The translations under genes were made by a program, and so were the position numbers. 38,782 nt of DNA from QAMX01 sp964448855 (GTDB lineage Bacteria; Bacillota; Clostridia; Oscillospirales; QAMX01), in contig CAYUXI010000016.1 in assembly GCA_964448855.1 (NCBI GenBank), forward strand, positions 1 to 38,782. The letters are read 5' to 3'. The notes under the pieces are model-generated. The model made no database searches. It was given only the letters and a program-made list of their open reading frames with translations, and had not been told where the DNA came from. Positions 33,282-38,782 of this stretch are shown here, piece after piece. The first letter of the stretch is position 1. Each line of letters opens with the position of its first letter.

Positions 33282-34391
33282 TCACATCGTCCAGAATTCC
33301 TCGTCGTTGTAGACAAAATCGGCCACTTCCTCTGCCGGGAAGTTCTCGATCGGGTAGCCCTCTGGAATCAGCGTCAGGTGCCGACTGCCCTCTCGATGAC
33401 CGTCCACGCCGTCCCGGTGCAGCGTGCAGCGCGAAAACCGGAGTGTGTTTTTCGTCATGTAGTCCCTGTAATAATCCCGCTCAAATTCGCCGCCGTTGTA
33501 GCCGGCTGTCGGATTTTCAAACACCGGCTCCCCGGCCAGCAGGAGCGCTCTGAGCCGCGGCAGCGATACATAATTCCCTTCGCTGTCTTTCAGGTACAGG
33601 CGCCACGTCGGATCCAGCATGACGCGTTTCCCGGACGGCAGCAGGCAATCGACCACCACGTGGCAATCCTGAAACGGGTCTTCATACGGCAGGCAGGTGA
33701 CGTGCTGCGCCTTGACACCGTTCAGGCGCAGGAGCGCAGCCAGCAGAATCGACAGCCCGCGGCAGTTGGTTTGCTGGTTGTTGGTTTCGCAGAACGCAAT
33801 CAGATCGGTGATTTTCCGCCCGGAGCCCGATCCGCCGGATCCGTTGTGGCCAAAATGGTCGCAGACAAAATCCAGCATTTTGAAAACGATTTCGTCGCTG
33901 GACGCATCGAGCCCCGCGATATATTGTGAATATTGATACGTTTCCAGAATGTCCGGCACCGCTCCGCCCAGGACATATTCATCGCGGTAGCCGTCTGTCC
34001 GGCTTCTGTCGTAGGATGCATATTGCTGGAGCAGCTCCAGCCGGGTCTGCTCGCTGTCCGGGACGTAGATTTCGGTCGGAAGATACTGGTACGGCAAATC
34101 CTCCGGGGTATCATCGACCTTCACATACCGGACAGGCGTGGACTGGCCGTACTGCTCGTAATAGCCCAGCAACTCGCCATCGACATACCGGACGTGATAC
34201 ACCATGCGGTGGTCTTCGTCGTTGAGCTCGTAGCACAGATCGCCGTCTTTTTCGTACACGCAGTTCGGTTCAAAGTTGTAAAAGCCGGAGGAGCTCAGCG
34301 ACATTTTCATGCGGATCGGTGTTTCGTCAAAAATATGGATGGTTTCGCCCATCTCTTCCTTGTACCATTTTCCAATCAGATGTCTGTCCAT
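33282..34391 (-). CDS. Transglutaminase-like cysteine protease-fold protein
   Basis: A 369-residue protein whose C-terminal half carries a transglutaminase-like core with a Cys-His-Asp triad: NCRG (Cys210), CHVVVD (His244) and LDPTW (Asp260). The N-terminal 100 residues are beta-rich (Tyr-, Val- and Glu-containing strands), possibly a lipocalin-like domain. A Gly/Ser loop (HNGSGGSGSGRK) precedes the core. There is no signal peptide, so it is cytosolic. Its role may be peptide hydrolysis or amide-bond exchange; the target is unknown. It lies 12 bases after the GrpB-pyrophosphatase gene and is probably cotranscribed. Confidence 0.85.
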   Translation of the reverse strand: MDRHLIGKWYKEEMGETIHIFDETPIRMKMSLSSSGFYNFEPNCVYEKDGDLCYELNDEDHRMVYHVRYVDGELLGYYEQYGQSTPVRYVKVDDTPEDLPYQYLPTEIYVPDSEQTRLELLQQYASYDRSRTDGYRDEYVLGGAVPDILETYQYSQYIAGLDASSDEIVFKMLDFVCDHFGHNGSGGSGSGRKITDLIAFCETNNQQTNCRGLSILLAALLRLNGVKAQHVTCLPYEDPFQDCHVVVDCLLPSGKRVMLDPTWRLYLKDSEGNYVSLPRLRALLLAGEPVFENPTAGYNGGEFERDYYRDYMTKNTLRFSRCTLHRDGVDGHREGSRHLTLIPEGYPIENFPAEEVADFVYNDEEFWTM

Positions 34392-34403
34392 GGTTGCTCG
34401 CCT

Positions 34404-35285
34404 TCATCCCTTCCAAACTTCGATGGTGCTGTCAAAATACTGTTCCTGGAATCGGACGGCGTCCGCGATGGCTTCCGCTGAAACTTGCATCCCCGCCGGC
34501 GCAGCGACGAGCTTGTCCTCCACGTCACTTCGCCGGTGAACGATGCCGACAATCTGCGCCGTGTAAGTCCGTACCGGCACATCGACGCCCAGCAGATACA
34601 CGTCCAGCGCCTCGCCGTCCCCACCCGGTACGCCAGGGAGGAAGCCGTAGTTGATCGGGTAGATGAGCTCTGCGTGCTTCGGGTGCGCGGTGCCGAGGGG
34701 GCGGTCGATCGAAATCGTCACGGTTTTCCCAAGATACGCCTGTACGCGTGCCGTTCGCAGCGTGTCCTGAATCCAGTCGTGCTTGCCGCGGAGGTATGCT
34801 TCCCGTCCGCCGTCTGCCGGTACCCGCTCAGCCAGCGACAGCTTCAGCGCCTCATACGCTTTTGCGGCGGACGGCGTAGCGTTCAGGTAATCGCGGAAGC
34901 AGATGTAGTCGTGCCATTCGCGGCCGCCCGTCAAAACGACGTGGATGAAATGGGTTTGCAGGTCGCCCGTGCCGTCATAATAGCTCCCGCAGGCAAACAG
35001 CCGCTGATTGCGAAGCGCCGGCTGGGCGTTCGTGCGGTCATAGAAGCCCGCGGCCCGGAGCGCCGTTTCATGCGCCAGAAACGCATCGAATGCATCGACC
35101 GCAACGGCCAGATCGATGATCGGCTTGGCTCGGATGCTTCGAATCGCTGTGCTGCCGACGTGCTGAATGTCACGGATGGCATCACCTGCAATCGCCTTCA
35201 GGCGCTCCATCGTACGCTGCGCCTCGATGGCCCATACGGTGTCGTGTTCGCACAGCAAAACCGTGCCGCGTTTCAATCCCATCAT
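34404..35285 (-). CDS. GrpB nucleotidyltransferase-like domain fused to inorganic pyrophosphatase-like domain
   Basis: A 293-residue two-domain protein. Residues 1-180 are the GrpB/UPF0157 family, a nucleotidyltransferase fold with HVGSTAIRSIRAKPIIDLAV (GS motif at 44-45, Asp58). Residues about 183-293 are a small family I inorganic pyrophosphatase-like domain (TISIDRPLG, HPKH, YPINYGFLPG, DGEALDVYLLG, VHRRSDVEDK). A pyrophosphatase joined to a nucleotidyltransferase would pull the transfer reaction forward by removing PPi; that is inference. The start has GAGGTGA 6 bases upstream; a second ATG follows directly, so 292 residues is equally possible. Confidence 0.9.
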   Translation of the reverse strand: MMGLKRGTVLLCEHDTVWAIEAQRTMERLKAIAGDAIRDIQHVGSTAIRSIRAKPIIDLAVAVDAFDAFLAHETALRAAGFYDRTNAQPALRNQRLFACGSYYDGTGDLQTHFIHVVLTGGREWHDYICFRDYLNATPSAAKAYEALKLSLAERVPADGGREAYLRGKHDWIQDTLRTARVQAYLGKTVTISIDRPLGTAHPKHAELIYPINYGFLPGVPGGDGEALDVYLLGVDVPVRTYTAQIVGIVHRRSDVEDKLVAAPAGMQVSAEAIADAVRFQEQYFDSTIEVWKG

Positions 35286-35301
35286 AGCGGTTCACCTCAT
35301 G

Positions 35302-35329
35302 TTATATTATACACTATTTTGCCGTCAAT
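35302..35329 (-). promoter_or_regulatory. Promoter of the GrpB-transglutaminase-phosphatase genes
   Basis: Minus-strand -35 TTGACG (35324-35329), 16-base spacer, -10 TATAAC (35302-35307). A perfect TATAAT also overlaps it, 5 bases upstream. Confidence 0.6.
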
Positions 35330-35460
35330 TTCTGCACCAAAATGGACTTCTGTCGCCAAAGGGTGCTACAAGTGCTCTTTTCGTGCGAACACCCGGCTGC
35401 GCGGCGTTTGACCGGGCGCCGCCGTTTTTGATGTCACGCGGCTTTGTGCCGCATTTTTGA
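35330..35460. repeat. Intergenic element with two terminator-like hairpins
   Basis: The element has two hairpins, GCGGCG...CGCCGC (about 35401-35422) and GCGGC-TTTGT-GCCGC (about 35438-35452), each followed by TTTTTG on the plus strand. No plus-strand gene lies upstream to be terminated. The minus-strand reading (CGTKPRDIK, ARSNAAQ) resembles a hypothetical peptide often annotated by mistake in Clostridia, which suggests an interspersed repeat. Confidence 0.5.
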
Positions 35461-35481
35461 TCAGCGAACACGAAGAACCCA

Positions 35482-35510
35482 TTGACAAACAGAAAATCAA
35501 GTGGTATCAT
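35482..35510 (+). promoter_or_regulatory. Promoter of the membrane flavodoxin gene
   Basis: Consensus -35 TTGACA (35482-35487), 17-base spacer, -10 TATCAT (35505-35510). Confidence 0.8.
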
Positions 35511-35559
35511 AACACCAACCGCCGGTGAGATTTTGGAAGATCAAAAGGAGTGAGGTCGT

Positions 35560-36462
35560 ATCAAAAAGTCAAGATTCGCGGTCGCCCGCCGTTGGCTGAT
35601 TTTCTGGACGCTGTTTGTCGGACTCGGTGCGGTATGGGGTGCCGCGTGTATGCTGATGGACCCAACGGGCAGGCTTTTGCACATGGACGCCATGCTGCCG
35701 TATTTCAAAAAGCTGCCGTTTGCCGATGTGCTGTTTGTTGACTATACATTTTCTGGAATCGCCCTGCTCATCGTAAACGGGCTGACCAACCTGACGGCGG
35801 CTGGGCTGCTTTTGAAACGCAAAAAGCTCGGCGTGATTTTGGGCGTCGTGTTTTGCGTGACGCTGATGCTGTGGATTGGCATCCAGTTTTATCTGTTCCC
35901 CGCCAATGTTTTGTCCACCGCATACTTCATCTTCGGTCTTTGCCAGGCGGTCACAGGCTATGCAGCGTGGGTATTTGAGAAGCAGGAAGCCTTCGCGGTG
36001 AACGAGGCCGACTACACCAACATCGGCACGAATCCAACCCGGCTGGTGGTCTATTTTTCCCGCATGGGCTACGTAAAGCGGGTTGCTTTTGAAGCGGCGA
36101 ACCGGACGGGTGCAGAGGTCTATGAGATCAAGGCCACCGAGCGCACGGACGGCACGCTCGGCTTCTGGTGGTGCGGACTATACGGGATGCACCGCTGGGA
36201 GATGCCGATTGAGCCGATTGGCGTTGATCTCACAAAGTATGACCATATAACGATCTGTTCTCCGATTTGGGTCTTCTCTCTGGCCGCACCGGTGCGGAGC
36301 TTTTGCCGTCAGGCTGCGGGGACAATCAAAGAGGCCGATTACATCGTCACGCATTTTTCGCCCGGCCGGTACAAAAAGGCCGCTGTTGAAATGGATGCCC
36401 TGCTGGGTGTGACGCATTCTGACTTTGCTGATGTCGCCTGTCGCGTGGGGCGGTTTCGGTAA
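35560..36462 (+). CDS. Membrane-anchored flavodoxin-domain protein with apparent ATC start
   Basis: About 300 residues. The N-terminal half has several membrane helices (residues about 10-30, 55-75, 85-105, 110-125). The C-terminal half (from about 150) is a flavodoxin-like domain: LVVYFSRMGYVKRVA for phosphate binding, HITICSPIWVFSLAAPVRSF, and a C-terminal CRVGRFR. It could be a membrane-bound FMN redox protein. In frame, the N-terminal helix (KKSRFAVARRWLIFWTLFVG) starts at ATC 35560, 9 bases after an AAAGGAG site. No ATG, GTG or TTG occurs in that frame until ATG 35650, which would remove the first helix and has no ribosome site. Either ATC is used as a rare start or the start codon is mutated. 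Confidence 0.75.
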   Translation: MKKSRFAVARRWLIFWTLFVGLGAVWGAACMLMDPTGRLLHMDAMLPYFKKLPFADVLFVDYTFSGIALLIVNGLTNLTAAGLLLKRKKLGVILGVVFCVTLMLWIGIQFYLFPANVLSTAYFIFGLCQAVTGYAAWVFEKQEAFAVNEADYTNIGTNPTRLVVYFSRMGYVKRVAFEAANRTGAEVYEIKATERTDGTLGFWWCGLYGMHRWEMPIEPIGVDLTKYDHITICSPIWVFSLAAPVRSFCRQAAGTIKEADYIVTHFSPGRYKKAAVEMDALLGVTHSDFADVACRVGRFR

Positions 36463-36595
36463 TCTTGGGGAAATATCTTCTGCATTGTTCGGTTTTGCGG
36501 ACGATCTTCACAAGTTTGAAACGGGCGAAGAGCTGATCGCTGCCGCGGAGCCGTTCATCGATTCCGGCAGCCACAGTGACATCCACACAAGCTGA
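36431..36595 (+). other. 54-codon open frame overlapping the flavodoxin end
   Basis: A second frame opens at ATG 36431 inside the flavodoxin gene and runs to 36595. Its sequence looks protein-like (GGFGNLGEISSALFGFADD, then KFETGEELIAAAEPF) but it has no ribosome site. It may be the remains of a neighbouring gene. Confidence 0.25.
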
Positions 36596-36634
36596 ATGGT
36601 CAGCCGTCGGCGCGACAGATAACCGGGCGTTGCC

Positions 36635-36671
36635 AAAAAAGAGGGTCTCCTGTTGGAGATCCTCTTTTTCT
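36635..36671 (+). terminator. Terminator after the flavodoxin gene
   Basis: A 15-16 bp stem (AAAAAAGAGGGTCTCC with GGAGATCCTCTTTTT, one G-U pair, loop TGTT) ends in a T run. Confidence 0.85.
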
Positions 36672-36797
36672 ATCTGCATACGAGGGAGACGGTTTGCCTG
36701 CCGCTTTACACGCGGAGCACTTCGCCGCATCTCCAAAGGTTTCGATACAGATCCTGCCAATCATTGGCAGAGCCCTGCCTCAAGATCAGGCTTTTGG

Positions 36798-37420
36798 TTA
36801 CAAGCACAACCTTGCTCCAATCTGAGGTTCGTCCAACAATTGATACGCGGTGACCACCCTGCGATGCGCCTCCGGGACGTTCCAATCATTTGACCGGTAT
36901 CGGTCACCTGCGGTTTGCGGTATTTGGCATAATGACTCCTTATCAACAAAGTACACGATTTCATCGGGCAGATTGATCATGTACTCCTTCGCTTGTGGGG
37001 GGATATATGCTCATATCCGGTATATCTTCAAGCGGTATCCAACACATATTTAGCTCAATACGCTCGTTGCCCAAATCGTCAAGCACTTTGAAATTTCTGT
37101 CACGAGGAATTTGTGTTTCATCCTTCAAGGAAACCAGATCATACAAATTGATTTGCTGACAAGGACGATTGCCCCATGGGAAGAAATTTTCACTTACCAT
37201 CAGTAATTTTTCAATCTTGATGTCTGCGCCGATTTCTTCTTTGAACTCTCGCACAAGGGTTTCGCCGGTCGTTTCGCCAAATGCAACATGACCGCCGATA
37301 AAGGCGTAGCCATCATCACCCTCTGCATTTTTGCATAAGCACCTTTCCATTATGAATCAGCACACCGCCGACACGGTACGAAAAGATATAATCGGCTGTT
37401 TTGAAAAGTATATCCTACAT
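36798..37420 (-). pseudogene. Nudix hydrolase pseudogene with three lesions
   Basis: Remains of a Nudix hydrolase. The Nudix box is still readable (GGHVAFGETTGETLVREFKEEIGAD), with WIPLEDIP behind it. An intact gene would start at ATG 37420 (GAGGA site upstream), but the next codon is TAG (37415-37417). The frame then shifts at a five-A run (plus strand T5, 37328-37332) between KVLMQ and AEGDDGYAF. It shifts again at a six-C run (plus strand G6, 36997-37002), after which the natural continuation AKEYMINLPDEIVYF lies in another frame. The longest intact piece is 36961-37350. One nonsense codon and two shifts make true decay more likely than sequencing error. Confidence 0.85.
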
Positions 37421-37444
37421 AATATTTCCTCACTTTTCATTTGG

Positions 37445-37843
37445 TCATGCTCTCAACTCAGACTCCAGTACATCCGCAAAGCGTTGTATCGGCTCTGTCA
37501 GCGTTTCTGCGGAATCAAAGACCGCCTTGTCGCCCTTATATTTCATGGGTTCTCTGCGAACCTTAAGCGCATATCGAAGTGCATCTGGATCGGGACAAAG
37601 ACCATTGTCCAATGCCCATTCTGCGGCGGCGGTTTTCGCAATTATCTTGCCGGTACGGAGTGTATAAATGCACCGTGCGATATCCAGCATCCAGCCGAAT
37701 GTGTAGAAGCTGCGTCCGGTGGTATGTGCGTATTTTCGAATCGTTTCATAGTGGCGTTTCACATCGACATACAGTTCTTGAAAAGCAGGATAGCTCAGTT
37801 TGTTTCTGATATCCTTTCCGTGCAAAAGAACACTGCTTTCCAC
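37445..37843 (-). pseudogene. C-terminal fragment of a nucleotidyltransferase (aminoglycoside-adenylyltransferase-like)
   Basis: The last ~132 residues of a protein resembling the C-terminal helical domain of nucleotidyltransferase/DUF4111-type resistance-like enzymes (VKRHYETIRKYAHTTGRSFYTFGWMLDIARC, then IAKTAAAEWALDNGLCP). The catalytic N-terminal domain is missing. Its frame is entered by a shift from the GNAT fragment just upstream, so no working protein is expected. Confidence 0.6.
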
Positions 37844-38022
37844 CTATACTCATTTCCCTGTTTAATTGCATAGGTATGTCCTTTGCAGTTATGGTCAAGT
37901 TCATATTGTGTGAGTTCCATGATCGTATCAGCGGTGTCCACAAAGACTTCGATTGTATCGGCACGCTGTATTTGACGAACCTTGGTAACATTAGACTGTG
38001 TTAATAACTCAATAGTGATCAC
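37840..38022 (-). pseudogene. N-terminal fragment of a GNAT acetyltransferase
   Basis: A GTG start at 38022 (AGAGGAA site 7 bases before) opens about 60 residues (ITIELLTQSNVTKVRQIQR, TIMELTQYELDHNCKGHTY) that resemble the beginning of a GNAT N-acetyltransferase. The acetyl-CoA-binding part is absent; at about 37842 the sequence switches to a nucleotidyltransferase C-terminus, with a one-base loss at TGG(G)AAA. A good promoter lies upstream. Confidence 0.55.
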
Positions 38023-38063
38023 ATCAAATTTCCTCTGCCACACCTCCACCTGTTTGTGTACAC

Positions 38064-38093
38064 ATTATATCACGGTTTTGATATGGTTTTCAA
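38064..38093 (-). promoter_or_regulatory. Promoter in front of the GNAT/nucleotidyltransferase remains
   Basis: Minus-strand -35 TTGAAA (38088-38093), 18-base spacer, consensus -10 TATAAT (38064-38069). Confidence 0.75.
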
Positions 38094-38392
38094 TAGATCA
38101 GGTAAAATTTGCCGTCGAATAATGCAACTTTCCTATGAACGCACGCCATTTTACCGTTTTTACTGCGTTGATCGTATCATACATCATAATGCCAGATGAC
38201 CCACCATGCGATTTCGTTTGTAAATTTACGAAACCGCAAAGAAATATGCTTTTTAATGAACCGTGTTCATTGTGCCGTAATTCACTGCATGATAGCGAGA
38301 TTTTACGAGAGCGGTAACTTTTTCACGCATCCAACAATCCTCGCCGTATAAAGCAAAAAGCAGGCACTTTTCAACCCTGAAACGCGCAAAAG
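38094..38392. other. AT-rich intergenic stretch without a gene
   Basis: I see no open frame with a ribosome site on either strand, and no tRNA. Together with the hairpins at 38393-38426 and 38533-38566 it separates the rRNA operon from the decay zone. Confidence 0.6.
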
Positions 38393-38432
38393 CAGGCGAC
38401 ACCCAACCAAAGTTGAATGTCGCCTGTTTTGT
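38393..38432. terminator. Hairpin between the decay zone and the rRNA operon
   Basis: CAGGCGACA...CAAC pairs with GTTG...TGTCGCCTG (38393-38407 with 38412-38426, small internal mismatch), followed by TTTTGTTG on the plus strand and a T run on the minus strand. It could act as a second, back-up terminator of the rRNA operon. Confidence 0.7.
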
Positions 38433-38532
38433 TGTCCAATCCTGCTTGCAGTTGCCGATTTCGTAATTTTCTCAAATTGCTGTCTTATTAGCACACAGCT
38501 ATTGCAGGTCGCTTTTTGCATTGGGAGAAAAA

Positions 38533-38566
38533 ACAAAAAGACCAGACAAATGTCTGGTCTTTTTGT
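38533..38566 (-). terminator. Terminator of the rRNA operon
   Basis: A perfect 16-bp stem (ACAAAAAGACCAGACA with its complement, loop AA) directly abuts the 3' end of the 5S rRNA. It is followed on the minus strand by a long T run. Confidence 0.93.
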
Positions 38567-38682
<116 letters not shown>

Positions 38683-38782
38683 TGTGCAGGGTATATACCC
38701 TGAGAACTGAATAAGAGGAAGAAGAGAAAGGAGAAATAAAGCGGAGGAAGATTCCTGACAAAAGTCAGACACTCAAAGAAGT
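38683..38782 (-). other. 23S-5S spacer (partial)
   Basis: A purine-rich spacer upstream of the 5S gene in its direction of transcription. No tRNA is seen in the visible part. Confidence 0.7.

Overview
The window looks like a chromosomal segment of a Gram-positive gut-type Clostridia, most likely Oscillospiraceae/Ruminococcaceae. This is inferred from the block dxs-tlyA-nadK-argR-recN, a monofunctional formate-THF ligase, AGGAGG-type ribosome sites, sigma-A promoters, generally high GC, and short interspersed repeats of a kind I associate with that family. No taxonomic marker except a 5S rRNA is present.

Layout. 1-6520: the first codons of a secreted protein (minus strand), then the minus-strand operon dxs-tlyA-nadK-argR-recN (isoprenoid precursor, rRNA methylation, NADP, arginine regulation, DNA repair), with a clear promoter (6492-6520) and terminator (534-573). 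6576-11006: plus-strand genes for an orphan lipoprotein, a tiny basic membrane protein, a putative TIM-barrel glycosidase-like protein and dUTPase, ending in a terminator shared with the facing operon. 11051-15122: the polyamine importer potABCD (minus), whose binding protein carries a C-terminal membrane anchor. 15252-19206: fhs-tsaE-tsaB-RluA-type pseudouridine synthase (minus).

19339-24919: a plus-strand operon of two full ABC exporters, each with an extra N-terminal domain and a four-cysteine zinc ribbon, flanking a DUF1854 protein. It has a strong promoter, a ~200-nt leader with an intrinsic terminator (candidate attenuator or riboswitch), and an 18-bp minisatellite between the last stop codon and the terminator. 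This is the most interesting system in the window. 24920-26100 is a gene-free island of degenerate interspersed repeats. 26105-27540 holds a YgjV-like membrane protein and serine acetyltransferase (cysE).

27759-32252: a visibly lower-GC minus-strand cassette with a glycyl-radical enzyme of unassigned substrate (GCNEP active-site motif), an M20 dipeptidase and the cognate radical-SAM activase. It is probably acquired and forms a candidate anaerobic pathway. 32555-35329: GrpB-pyrophosphatase fusion, transglutaminase-like protein, histidine phosphatase (minus). 35482-36671: a membrane-anchored flavodoxin whose natural start codon appears to be ATC.

36600-38100 is a decay zone. It contains a Nudix pseudogene with three lesions and a broken chimera of a GNAT acetyltransferase start with a nucleotidyltransferase end. 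38533-38782 is the 3' end of a ribosomal RNA operon (5S rRNA, minus strand) with its terminator; the 23S gene lies beyond the window edge.
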